Positions 7,390 through 15,092 of a stretch of 42,842 nt of DNA are shown here, piece after piece. Within the stretch, counting starts at the first letter, position 1. Each line of letters begins with the position of its first letter. The DNA is from Propionibacteriaceae bacterium UBA6122. Its GTDB lineage: Bacteria > Actinomycetota > Actinomycetes > Propionibacteriales > Propionibacteriaceae. The notes beneath the pieces were generated by a model, which was given only the letters and a program-made list of their open reading frames with translations, was not told the origin of the DNA and did not search any database. The stretch lies in NCBI GenBank assembly GCA_002428365.1, contig DIVW01000018.1, positions 43,698 to 86,539 of the forward strand. Direction: 5' to 3'. The translations under genes were made by a program, and so were the position numbers.

Positions 7390-10227
7390 TCAGCTGCAAC
7401 CGCTGGTCGCGCCACAACCCTCGCAGATGTAGCAGGAGCCTGACCGACGCATCTTGGTGCCGCAGGTGAGACACAGTGGTGCGTCCACACTCATGCCAGA
7501 GATCCGCTCCAGCACCTCGGCGGTGGAATGCGCCTCCATGGGCACCAGGGCTGGCTGATTCGGGCCGTCCTCATGCACCCGAACGTCATCGCCCTCGTCG
7601 TTCTTCAACGACTCGGACTCGATCATCTCCGCCTCATCTTCTTCGGAGATGTACTTGCCGGTCTCCACGTAGCGCGCCCGTTCGCCCGCAGTGTGAATGC
7701 CCAGCTCGGCCCGCTCATCGAAGGACAGGTAGTCCAGCGCGAGCCGCCGGAAGATGTAGTCCATGATCGATTGCGCCATCCGAATGTCTGGGTCATCGGT
7801 CATGCCAGCCGGTTCGAACTTCAGGTTGGTGAACTTCTGCACGTACTGCTCCAGTGGCACGCCGTACTGCAGACCGATCGAGACCGCGATCGAGAAGGCG
7901 TCCATCACCCCAGCCAGGGTGGAACCCTGCTTGCCGAGCTTGAGGAACAACTCGCCGAGCCCGCCCTCGTCGTACTGCCCTGAGGTCATGTAACCCTCAG
8001 CGCCTGCCACCGAGAAGGAGGTAGTGCGGCTGATCCGAGACTTCGGTAGCCGGTTGCGGCGCGGCCGGTATTCGATCTTCACCACTGGTTCAGCAGCTGC
8101 GGCAGCCTTCTCTTCGGGCTTCTTACCGTCGCTTAGCGGCTGGCCAACCTTGCAGTTGTCACGGTAGACCGCCAGCGCCTTCAGGCCGAGTTTCCAGCCC
8201 TGCACGTAGACATCGGCGATGTCTTCCACCTCGGCGGTTTCGGGCAGGTTCACCGTCTTGGAGATCGCGCCGGAGAGGAATGGCTGCACTGCGGCCATCA
8301 TTCGCACATGGCCCATCGGCTTGATGGCACGTTGGCCCATGGCAGTGTCGAACACGTCGTAATGCTCGGTCTTCAGCGCTGGCGCATCGATCACATGACC
8401 GTGGTTCGCGATGAACTCGACGATCGCCTCGGCGGTTTCCTCGGCATAGCCGAGCCGGGTGAGCGCCCGCGGAATCGTCTGGTTGACGATCTGCATCGAA
8501 CCGCCGCCAACCAGCTTCTTGAACTTCACCAGCGAGAAGTCCGGCTCGATGCCGGTGGTATCGCAATCCATCATGAAGCCGATGGTTCCGGTCGGAGCCA
8601 ACACCGAGGCCTGGGCGTTACGGAAACCATTCTTGGCGCCGAGGGAGACAACCTTGCTCCATTCGGCTCCAGCCGCGGTGAGCACCGGCGAGTCGAGGCC
8701 GTCGAAGGTACGGACGTCGTCGTTGGCAGCCTGATGCTTGCGCATCACCCGCTGGTGAGCGGCGGCGTTGCGGGCGTAGCCGGCGTACGGGCCAACGATG
8801 GCGGCCAACTCAGCCGAGCGTCGGTAGGAGGTGGCGGTCATCAGTGAGGTGATCGCCGCCGCCAACGCCCGTCCACCGTCGGAGTCGTAGCCACGACCAA
8901 CTGCCATCAACAGCGCGCCAAGGTTGGCATAACCGATGCCCAACTGCCGGAAGTCGCGGGTGGTCTGGGCAATCGGCTCGGTCGGGAAGTCGGCAAAGCA
9001 GATCGAAATGTCCATCGCGGTGATGATGATCTCGACGGCTTTGACGAACTGCCCCACATCGAAGGTGTCGTCGGCGCGCAGGAACTTCATCAAGTTCAGG
9101 CTGGCCAGGTTGCAGGAGGAGTTGTCCAGACTCATGTACTCGCTGCAGGGGTTGGACGCGTTGATCCGACCAGACTCCGGGTTGGTGTGCCAGGCGTTGA
9201 TCGTGTCGTCGTACTGGATGCCGGGGTCGGCGCATTCCCATGCGGCGTGGCTGATCTTGCCGAACAACTCCCGGGCATCGACGGTCTCAATCACCTCGCC
9301 GGTCCCACGGGCCCGCAGCCCGAAAGGCGTGCCATCTTCGACCGCGCGCATGAACTCGTCGCTGACTCGCACCGAGTTGTTGGCGTTCTGGTACTGGACG
9401 CTGACAATGTCGCGGCCACCCAGGTCCATGTCGAAGCCAGCGTCGCGCAGGGCGCGAATCTTGTCTTCTTCGCGCGCTTTGGTCTCAACGAACTCGTAGA
9501 TGTCTGGGTGGTCAACGTCCAGCACGACCATCTTGGCCGCGCGCCGAGTGGCACCGCCGGACTTGATCGTGCCCGCACTGGCATCGGCACCACGCATGAA
9601 CGACACCGGCCCCGATGCCGTGCCACCCGAAGACAGCAACTCCTTGGACGACCGGATCCGCGAGAGGTTCAGGCCGGCCCCCGAGCCACCCTTGAAGATG
9701 AAGCCCTCTTCCTTGTACCAGTTCAGGATCGAGTCCATCGAGTCGTCGACGCTGAGAATGAAGCAGGCACTCACCTGCTGCGGGCTGGTGGTGCCCACGT
9801 TGAACCAAACTGGGGAGTTGAAGCTGAAGTACTGATGCAGCAGCATCCAGGTCAGTTCGTGCTCGAAAATCTCGGCATCATCGGGCGAGGCGAAGTAGTC
9901 GTTCTCTTCACCAGCTTTGCGGTAGGTCTTCACCACCCGATCGATCAGCGTCTTCAGGCTTGCCTCGCGAACCGGCGTGCCCAGCGCTCCCCGGAAGTAC
10001 TTGGTGGTGACGATCGTGGAGGCATTCACGCTCCAGAAATCGGGGAACTCCACCGCGCGCTGCTCGAAAACCGTCTCACCGGTCTTCCAGTTGGTCTGCA
10101 CCACATCGCGCAGATCCCAAGTGACCTGGTCATAGGGGTGCACACCGGACGTGGTGAAGACCCGGTCGATCTTCAAACCCGGAGCCTTGCGGCCACCGCG
10201 GGAGGTGGCCTTCACGGTCTCGGTCAT
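7390..10227 (-). CDS. nrdJ: Adenosylcobalamin-dependent (class II) ribonucleotide reductase
   Basis: Reduces ribonucleotides to deoxyribonucleotides with vitamin B12 coenzyme, an oxygen-independent dNTP source. The 945-residue length is standard for the actinobacterial NrdJ. Seen: 'FEQRAVEFPDFWSVNAS' N-terminal block, Cys155 ('QQVSACFI') and Cys372 ('NSSCNLASLN') as the likely redox pair, and the thiyl-radical Cys361 with Glu363 in 'NPCSEYM'. The end is a cysteine-rich tail with CLTC (919/922), CYIC (932/935) and further Cys at 938 and 944, probably the redox relay to thioredoxin. It lies 40 nt downstream of nrdR in the same direction, so regulation by NrdR is expected. The ATG at 10225-10227 has an AAAGG-type ribosome site. 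Confidence 0.97.
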   Translation of the reverse strand: MTETVKATSRGGRKAPGLKIDRVFTTSGVHPYDQVTWDLRDVVQTNWKTGETVFEQRAVEFPDFWSVNASTIVTTKYFRGALGTPVREASLKTLIDRVVKTYRKAGEENDYFASPDDAEIFEHELTWMLLHQYFSFNSPVWFNVGTTSPQQVSACFILSVDDSMDSILNWYKEEGFIFKGGSGAGLNLSRIRSSKELLSSGGTASGPVSFMRGADASAGTIKSGGATRRAAKMVVLDVDHPDIYEFVETKAREEDKIRALRDAGFDMDLGGRDIVSVQYQNANNSVRVSDEFMRAVEDGTPFGLRARGTGEVIETVDARELFGKISHAAWECADPGIQYDDTINAWHTNPESGRINASNPCSEYMSLDNSSCNLASLNLMKFLRADDTFDVGQFVKAVEIIITAMDISICFADFPTEPIAQTTRDFRQLGIGYANLGALLMAVGRGYDSDGGRALAAAITSLMTATSYRRSAELAAIVGPYAGYARNAAAHQRVMRKHQAANDDVRTFDGLDSPVLTAAGAEWSKVVSLGAKNGFRNAQASVLAPTGTIGFMMDCDTTGIEPDFSLVKFKKLVGGGSMQIVNQTIPRALTRLGYAEETAEAIVEFIANHGHVIDAPALKTEHYDVFDTAMGQRAIKPMGHVRMMAAVQPFLSGAISKTVNLPETAEVEDIADVYVQGWKLGLKALAVYRDNCKVGQPLSDGKKPEEKAAAAAEPVVKIEYRPRRNRLPKSRISRTTSFSVAGAEGYMTSGQYDEGGLGELFLKLGKQGSTLAGVMDAFSIAVSIGLQYGVPLEQYVQKFTNLKFEPAGMTDDPDIRMAQSIMDYIFRRLALDYLSFDERAELGIHTAGERARYVETGKYISEEDEAEMIESESLKNDEGDDVRVHEDGPNQPALVPMEAHSTAEVLERISGMSVDAPLCLTCGTKMRRSGSCYICEGCGATSGCS

Positions 10228-10267
10228 GATGGAACTGCCTTTCGATTCTTGGGGGGCGATTGCTGGT

Positions 10268-10726
10268 TTACTGCTTGGTCAGGGCGGGCTGACGCAAGGT
10301 CTCGATCTCTTCGGAGAAATCGTCAACAGAGTCGAACTTCTTGTAGACGCTGGCGAAGCGCAGGTAGGCCACCGCGTCGAGTTCTCGCAGTGGGCCGAGA
10401 ATCGTCACGCCGACTTCATCGGCAGGGATCTCGGCTTGCCCGGAGGCGCGCAGCACCTCTTCCACCTGCTGGCCCAATCTGGCCAGATCGGTTTCGGAGA
10501 CTGGCCGGCCCTTGCAGGCCTTGGCGACACCGGTGATGACTTTCTCCCTGGAGAAGGGCTCCACCACGCCAGATCGCTTCACCACCACGAGCTGCATCTG
10601 CTCCAGCGTGGTGAACCGCCGTTCACAGGTAGGACATTGGCGCCGACGTCGGATGCTCTTGCCATCTTCGGCAACCCGGCTGTCAAGCACCCTCGTATCG
10701 GTGTGGCGACAGAACGGGCAGTGCAT
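10268..10726 (-). CDS. nrdR: Transcriptional repressor NrdR
   Basis: Zinc-ribbon/ATP-cone repressor that senses the dATP/ATP ratio and shuts down ribonucleotide reductase genes. The 152-residue form starting at 'MHCPFCRHTD' has the four zinc ligands Cys3, Cys6, Cys31 and Cys34, an Arg-rich linker 'SIRRRRQ' and an ATP-cone beginning 'VVVKRSGVVEPFSREKV'. The ATG (10724-10726) follows AGGAAGG. A longer in-frame start at 10813 would add 29 residues before the zinc ribbon and is rejected. nrdJ follows 40 nt downstream. Palindromes upstream are candidate NrdR boxes. Confidence 0.96.
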   Translation of the reverse strand: MHCPFCRHTDTRVLDSRVAEDGKSIRRRRQCPTCERRFTTLEQMQLVVVKRSGVVEPFSREKVITGVAKACKGRPVSETDLARLGQQVEEVLRASGQAEIPADEVGVTILGPLRELDAVAYLRFASVYKKFDSVDDFSEEIETLRQPALTKQ

Positions 10727-10785
10727 CTTCAGACCTTCCTGCGGACTGGCGGTGGGTAAAGCTGTGGAAAACATGTGGGCAACGA

Positions 10786-10837
10786 CCACAATCTGTGGAC
10801 GAAACACAAGCATGTAACTACTAGATCTAGAGGTTAC
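10786..10837. promoter_or_regulatory. Candidate tandem NrdR boxes upstream of nrdR
   Basis: Two palindromes lie upstream of nrdR. CCACAATCTGTGG (10786-10798) and a larger one at 10814-10837 with outer arms GTAAC/GTTAC around a perfect core CTAGATCTAG (10821-10830). Their centres are about 33 bp apart, close to three helical turns, which is the usual spacing for paired NrdR boxes. The first has an odd-length centre and fits the known 16-bp box poorly. Confidence 0.5.
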
Positions 10838-10915
10838 GCAGCAAGTGGACCACTACGCAAGGCCAACCCGTTGGCGTGTCGCTCCGCACTACCTAATTGA
10901 TCACCCCACTGCCGC

Positions 10916-11290
10916 TCAGCGGACCGAGCCAGCCACCACACTCATCGAATCGGCGGGCCCCAGCGGGGCCTCACTCACCGCGAGGAAGCTAGTAACGATT
11001 ACCGCCACCCCAGTGACGAATAGCGCCACGAAAAGGGTCAAGACCACCGCGATGCCGCGATCAGTAAGTCGCCAGGCCCGCCCGTCGCCCGCTGGCCGCG
11101 CCACCACTGGCGCCAGCGGCGCCAGCGGCGCCACCTGGGCAGCACCGGCAGGGCGAAGCTCTCGAACCACCGCCGGCCGGTCTGCGGTCGGAACTGGAGC
11201 GGAGAGACGATCAGCGGCGGCAGCAGCGCGCGCCCGCCGAAGCAAAGCTCGGGCCGGAACGCTAAGTTCGTCAACCAGCACTGCGCTCAT
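10916..11290 (-). CDS. SOS-controlled membrane protein in DivS/ChiZ position (short form)
   Basis: A 124-residue protein with a cytoplasmic N-terminal region rich in Ala, Arg and Pro, one membrane helix at about residues 79-103, and only about 20 residues outside. In mycobacteria and corynebacteria the gene between lexA and nrdR encodes the damage-induced division inhibitor ChiZ or DivS; mycobacterial ChiZ carries a C-terminal LysM domain. Here the chain stops right after 'SMSVVAG', where a LysM domain might begin, and no LysM coding sequence follows in any frame. I start it at ATG 11288-11290, with a GGTGGAG site; the frame extends to 11455 but would run through the SOS boxes. Two SOS boxes flank its promoter, which supports a damage-response role. 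The division-inhibitor function is inferred from position and regulation. Confidence 0.72.
   Translation of the reverse strand: MSAVLVDELSVPARALLRRARAAAAADRLSAPVPTADRPAVVRELRPAGAAQVAPLAPLAPVVARPAGDGRAWRLTDRGIAVVLTLFVALFVTGVAVIVTSFLAVSEAPLGPADSMSVVAGSVR
11109..11135. repeat. Three tandem 9-bp units in the DivS-position gene
   Basis: The unit GGCGCCAGC occurs three times in a row (last copy with one change). It encodes the Ala-Pro-Leu repeats (APLAPLAP) of the Pro/Ala linker before the membrane helix. A probable site of length variation. Confidence 0.6.
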
Positions 11291-11304
11291 GGTCTCCACC
11301 TCTC

Positions 11305-11320
11305 TCGAACAACTGTTCGA
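11305..11320. promoter_or_regulatory. SOS (LexA) box 1, perfect
   Basis: TCGAACAACTGTTCGA matches the actinobacterial/Gram-positive SOS consensus (TCGAAC-N4-GTTCGA) at all twelve fixed positions. It lies directly downstream of the minus-strand -10 TAGAGT (complement 11322-11327) of the DivS-position gene, so a bound repressor would cover the start site. Confidence 0.93.
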
Positions 11321-11346
11321 TACTCTATCGCCCGACTCCGACTTAT

Positions 11347-11362
11347 TCGAACAGCTGTTCGC
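11347..11362. promoter_or_regulatory. SOS (LexA) box 2
   Basis: TCGAACAGCTGTTCGC, one mismatch at the last position. It starts 42 bp from box 1 (about four helical turns) and overlaps the -35 region of the same leftward promoter. Confidence 0.88.
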
Positions 11363-11447
11363 CTCGGCGTGTCGCGCTAAAAGAACCCTCCCAGGTGGCA
11401 CTGACAGTTCGGCTGACACTGGATCGACAGACGATCCGGCGACACGC

Positions 11448-11463
11448 TCGAACATATGTTTGA
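11448..11463. promoter_or_regulatory. SOS (LexA) box 3, lexA operator
   Basis: TCGAACATATGTTTGA, one mismatch (C to T). It overlaps the first 4 bp of the lexA -35 element, consistent with autorepression of lexA. Confidence 0.9.
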
Positions 11464-11488
11464 TTCCCCGCGGGCGCGGCGCTAACTT
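11460..11488 (+). promoter_or_regulatory. lexA promoter
   Basis: TTGATT (11460-11465), a 17-bp spacer, then TAACTT (11483-11488). The ATG lies 6 nt after the -10, so lexA mRNA is predicted to be leaderless. Confidence 0.75.
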
Positions 11489-11494
11489 GGCTAC

Positions 11495-12262
11495 ATGGCA
11501 ACAAAGTCCGTTCCCCCGCCACCGCGTCGGCCGGGTCGTCCCAGCAAAGAAGATGTGGCTGCCCAGCTCGGCACCAAGGTCAGCGAGCTGCCTGACGGTC
11601 CTGTCGATGCCGAAGGTCTGACCGCCCGACAGCGACGCATTCTGGAAGTCATTCGCGACGCGTTGGCCGATCGCGGCTACCCACCCAGCATTCGCGAGAT
11701 CGCCGACCGAGTCGGGTTGGCGTCTTCATCCTCAGCGGCCCACCAGCTGAAGGTGCTCCAAGCCAAGGGCTACCTTTTCCGCGATCCTCATCGCCCCCGC
11801 GCCCTCGAGGTACGGCTGCCTCAGTCCATGGCCCCCGCACCGGCCGTGGCGGCCTCGGTTGAGCCAGATTTCCCGCCGCCGACGGCGTCCTCGGTTGAAG
11901 TCCCGGTGCTGGGACGGATCGCTGCCGGCGGGCCGATCCTGGCCGAGCAAGTGGTCGAAGACGTCTTCAGCTTGCCCAAGCAGCTCGTCGGTGAGGGCAC
12001 CTTGTTCTTGCTGGAGGTGAAGGGCGACTCGATGATCGAGGCAGCAATTTGTGACGGCGACTACGTGGTTGTGCGCCAGCAGCCGGACGCAAGCAACGGC
12101 GACATCGTGGCCGCGCTCCTCGGCGAGGAGGCCACTGTGAAGACGTTCAAGCGCACTCCGGGTCAGGTTTGGCTGTTGCCACACAATCCGGCCTACGAAC
12201 CGATTGATGGCAACGAAGCTTCCATCCTTGGCAAGGTGGTCGCGGTCCTGAGGCGGGTCTGA
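11495..12262 (+). CDS. lexA: LexA, SOS repressor and autoprotease
   Basis: Master repressor of the SOS response; RecA filaments trigger its self-cleavage. The 255-residue protein has an unstructured N-terminal extension of about 40 residues, a winged helix-turn-helix ('LTARQRRILEVIRDALADRG' to 'SSSSAAHQLKVL', residues 42-90) and a C-terminal peptidase S24 domain. Cleavage site Ala144-Gly145 in 'RIAAGG', nucleophile Ser179 in 'GDSM', and general base Lys216 in 'ATVK' are all present. It is divergent from the DivS-position gene, preceded by its own SOS box, and its stop overlaps the apparent start of the DUF167 gene. Confidence 0.98.
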   Translation: MATKSVPPPPRRPGRPSKEDVAAQLGTKVSELPDGPVDAEGLTARQRRILEVIRDALADRGYPPSIREIADRVGLASSSSAAHQLKVLQAKGYLFRDPHRPRALEVRLPQSMAPAPAVAASVEPDFPPPTASSVEVPVLGRIAAGGPILAEQVVEDVFSLPKQLVGEGTLFLLEVKGDSMIEAAICDGDYVVVRQQPDASNGDIVAALLGEEATVKTFKRTPGQVWLLPHNPAYEPIDGNEASILGKVVAVLRRV

Positions 12263-12525
12263 CTATCAGATTCGCTATCCGGGTTAAGCCAGGCGCCAGC
12301 CGCACCAAGGTCGGCGGACGCTATGGCGAGCACGCCCTTGTGGTGGCCGTACAAGCACCAGCAGTGGACGGCCGCGCCACCGAAGGAGCTCTGAAGGCGC
12401 TGGCGAAGGCGTTCCAAGTGCCCGTGCGGGAATTGACACTGGTGTCGGGAACCACCAGTAGGTCCAAACTGGTTGAGATCACCGGCGATCATCATGATCG
12501 CCTCCAGGAGCTTCTCGACAGTTGA
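12259..12525 (+). CDS. DUF167 (YggU) family protein, apparent CTG start
   Basis: A small DUF167/YggU-fold protein of unknown function. The frame gives 'IRVKPGASRTKVGG' then 'YGEHALVVAVQAPAVDGRAT' and ends 'LVSGTTSRSKLVEI', which matches the whole domain. No ATG, GTG or TTG lies in frame between the upstream stop (12205-12207) and the domain. The first GTG (12340) would cut off about a third of the conserved fold. The best start is CTG at 12259-12261, which overlaps the lexA stop (CTGA) and has GAGG 5 nt upstream. That gives 88 residues, a normal family length. ATC at 12265 is a less likely alternative. It should be translationally coupled to lexA. Confidence 0.8.
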   Translation: MTIRFAIRVKPGASRTKVGGRYGEHALVVAVQAPAVDGRATEGALKALAKAFQVPVRELTLVSGTTSRSKLVEITGDHHDRLQELLDS

Positions 12526-12534
12526 GGATTGCCA

Positions 12535-13149
12535 ATGACCACGATCGTCGCCACCCACTTCTGCTCGTTGGACGGCGTAGCCGAGATCGATGAAGCCTGG
12601 CACTTTCCCTACTTTGACCAAAACATGGGCGCTGGCGTTGCCGAGGACTACGCCGACGTCGACCTGCTGCTACTTGGACGAGTCACCTACGACAGCTTCG
12701 CCGGCGCCTGGCCACAGCGTGAGGCCGATGGCGGCGAGGACGCAGCCTTCGCTGCCCAGCTGGGCGACCTGCCCAAGATGGTCGCCACCCGGGGAACGGC
12801 CGATCTGGGTTGGCGCAATGTGGACACGACCGCTGACCTGTTGGCAACCGCACGGCAGCTACATGAGCAGCCAGGATCAGCCAAGGTGCTGGTTCCGGGG
12901 TCGATCTCGGTGGTTCGCCAATTGTTGGCAGCCGGGGAGCTGGACGAGCTCCGCCTGTACGTCCATCCAGTACTGGCCGGCGCTGGGCAGCGGCTCTTCG
13001 CCAAACATTCCGGACTGCAGCCACTGCACCTGGATCGCTGCCAGGTCTACCCAACCGGCGTGGTGCGCCTGATCTATACCAAGTCGGAGTTACCGGGTCA
13101 GACATCCTACGAGGACGCGGTTGCGCACCTCGCTGTGGCCGCAGGCTAA
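12535..13149 (+). CDS. RibD C-terminal / dihydrofolate reductase-fold protein
   Basis: A 204-residue NADPH-dependent reductase-fold protein of the RibD_C family (YyaP/YwjB-like). Seen: 'SLDGVAEIDEAWHFPYFD' near the N-terminus, 'LLLGRVTYDSFAGAWP' (nucleotide-binding GR-x-TYE-like motif), 'VLVPGSISVVRQLLAAGELD' and 'YVHPVLAGAGQRLF'. Members of this group reduce pterin- or pyrimidine-like substrates; this one is not a recognised folate or riboflavin enzyme. ATG 12535 follows GAGGA by 6 nt and lies 9 nt after the DUF167 stop, so it probably shares the lexA transcript. Its stop overlaps that of the convergent dinG gene by 4 bp with no terminator between. Confidence 0.85.
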   Translation: MTTIVATHFCSLDGVAEIDEAWHFPYFDQNMGAGVAEDYADVDLLLLGRVTYDSFAGAWPQREADGGEDAAFAAQLGDLPKMVATRGTADLGWRNVDTTADLLATARQLHEQPGSAKVLVPGSISVVRQLLAAGELDELRLYVHPVLAGAGQRLFAKHSGLQPLHLDRCQVYPTGVVRLIYTKSELPGQTSYEDAVAHLAVAAG

Positions 13150-15092
13150 GCGCTCTCCCCTAGCCGCCGCAGTGCCGCGATGGCCACTTCGCGATCAGTC
13201 GTCATCCAGAAGTCCGGCATGGACGCTTTCAGGAAGCTCCCGTAGCGGGCGGTGACCAGGCGTGGGTCCAGAACCGCCACCACTCCGCGATCCTCCATGG
13301 TCCGGATCAGCCGTCCGGCGCCCTGGGCCAGCAGCAGACCGGCGTGAGTCGCAGCCACCGCCATGAAGCCGTTCCCGCCAGCTTCGGCCACTGCCTGCTG
13401 CCGGGCCTGCATCAGCGGGTCGTCCGGTCTCGGGAAGGGAATCTTGTCGATGATCACCAAACGGCAGGTATCACCAGGCACATCGATGCCCTGCCACAAC
13501 GACAAAGTGCCAAACAGTGAGGCCTCCGGGTCTTCAATGAACTCAGTGGTGAGTCGGGCCAGGTGTGCGTCACCCTGGCACAGCACCAGCCGGTCCGGAA
13601 GCTGCTCCCGGCAATACCGGGCCGCGGCTTCGGCAGCCCGTTGGGAAGCGAACAAACCCAAGGTGCGCCCCTCAGCGGCCCACAGTAGTTCGGCGATCTC
13701 CGCCAACGTCTCCGGACTGCTGCCCTCCCGGCTTGGCGGCGGCAATCGTCGAGCGACGTACAAGATGCCTTGGGCCCCATAGTCGAAGGGCGAGCCGACA
13801 TCGACGGCGCGATAGCCGCCATCGTCTGGCCCTCCCAACCCAAGGGAGTAGGCAAATGAGGTGAAGTCGCCGCCGATCTTGAGCGTTGCTGAGGTGAGCA
13901 CGGTGGGATGGGCATCGAAGATCTGGTTTCGCAGCAACCCAGCTACTGACAGCGGCGCGCAATTGGCCTGCCGCCCGAAACGATCAGATTCGGAGACCCA
14001 GATCACGTCGAAGGTGCCCAACTTGGCCATTCGCTCGGCGACGTCGAAGATCTCCTGCGCCGCGGCCTGGGCTTGGCGCCGCTCGGTCTCGTCATCGCTG
14101 CCGCCGGCCAGCCCGCTGATCGCGGCCCGAGCCGAATCTCGCACAGCCACGAATGCTGCCCGCACTCCGGCGTCGGGATCAGTGACCCGGCCCACCTCAC
14201 CGGCGTCGAGTCCGGACTGCAGCGCATCAGCGGCATCAAGGAAGTCCAGCCCGGTGTCATCGCTCAACCAGGACAGGCAGCGCTTGGCAACCCGCTCCAC
14301 CGTGGACGGGCTCAGCTCAACTGAGGCCGCACCGGTGACCCGCGAGACCAGTTCATGGGCCTCATCGATCACCAAGGCGTCGTACTCGGGCAACGCAGTG
14401 CCCCCATGCAGGGCATCGATCGCCAATAGTGCGTGATTGGTCACTACCAGTTGACTGGCCCGGGCCAGCTGACGGGATTTCTCCACCAGACAGGCGGTCC
14501 CCTGCGGGCAGCGTTGCACCCCGAGGCACTCCCGCACCGGCACCGAAACCTGCGCCCAGGCGGCCGGAGAGTGGCCGGGGGCGTCATCGCGATCACCTAA
14601 CTCGCCCGATTCGGCCTGCTCCTCAGCCCAACTGCGCAACTGGAGCACCTCGGCACCCAGATCCGAGGTTTGACCCGGCTCCGGCAGCAGCGCGGCCTGT
14701 TCTTCGCCTTGGCCGTCGCGCACCTTCAACAGGCACACGTAGTTGCTGCGACCCTTTAACACCGCGTGGCGAACCACGGCCCCGGTAACCTCCTCGCAAG
14801 CCGCCACCGCAGCTGGAATGTCCTTGCTGGCCAGCTGGGCCTGCAAGGCCAGGGTCGCGGTCGCAATCACCACCCGAGACTCTGGCTCGGCAACCAGCTT
14901 GGCCAGCGCCGGGGCCAAATAGCCCAGCGATTTGCCGGTGCCGGTGCCAGCTTGCACGAGCACATGTTGACCTTCGGCGAAGGTCTCCTCGACCTCGGCC
15001 GCCATCACCACCTGGCCCGGACGGCGGGCGCCCCCGATCCCAGCTACCGCAGCCGCCAGGATCTGCTCGGTCGTCTCAGTGCTGTCCGGCAT
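13146..15092 (-). CDS. dinG: ATP-dependent DNA helicase, DinG/XPD type
   Basis: 5'-3' superfamily 2 DNA helicase with an iron-sulfur cluster, involved in repair and in unwinding blocked forks. In the 648-residue form: Walker A GTGTGKS (49-55), cluster cysteines 120, 189, 194 and 201 with the spacing of XPD-like proteins, and DEAH box 243-246. It has no N-terminal exonuclease domain, so it is the helicase-only (YoaA-like) version. I choose the ATG at 15090-15092, preceded by a GAGG; an alternative ATG at 15107 adds five residues without a ribosome site. The start lies inside the 3' end of hflX (17-nt overlap), implying coupling. Grouping with lexA and recA fits a damage role, although no SOS box precedes it. 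Confidence 0.93.
   Translation of the reverse strand: MPDSTETTEQILAAAVAGIGGARRPGQVVMAAEVEETFAEGQHVLVQAGTGTGKSLGYLAPALAKLVAEPESRVVIATATLALQAQLASKDIPAAVAACEEVTGAVVRHAVLKGRSNYVCLLKVRDGQGEEQAALLPEPGQTSDLGAEVLQLRSWAEEQAESGELGDRDDAPGHSPAAWAQVSVPVRECLGVQRCPQGTACLVEKSRQLARASQLVVTNHALLAIDALHGGTALPEYDALVIDEAHELVSRVTGAASVELSPSTVERVAKRCLSWLSDDTGLDFLDAADALQSGLDAGEVGRVTDPDAGVRAAFVAVRDSARAAISGLAGGSDDETERRQAQAAAQEIFDVAERMAKLGTFDVIWVSESDRFGRQANCAPLSVAGLLRNQIFDAHPTVLTSATLKIGGDFTSFAYSLGLGGPDDGGYRAVDVGSPFDYGAQGILYVARRLPPPSREGSSPETLAEIAELLWAAEGRTLGLFASQRAAEAAARYCREQLPDRLVLCQGDAHLARLTTEFIEDPEASLFGTLSLWQGIDVPGDTCRLVIIDKIPFPRPDDPLMQARQQAVAEAGGNGFMAVAATHAGLLLAQGAGRLIRTMEDRGVVAVLDPRLVTARYGSFLKASMPDFWMTTDREVAIAALRRLGESA

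Noticed and set aside
9187..10536. 449-codon plus-strand frame
   Set aside because: Antisense to nrdJ and nrdR, both unmistakable.
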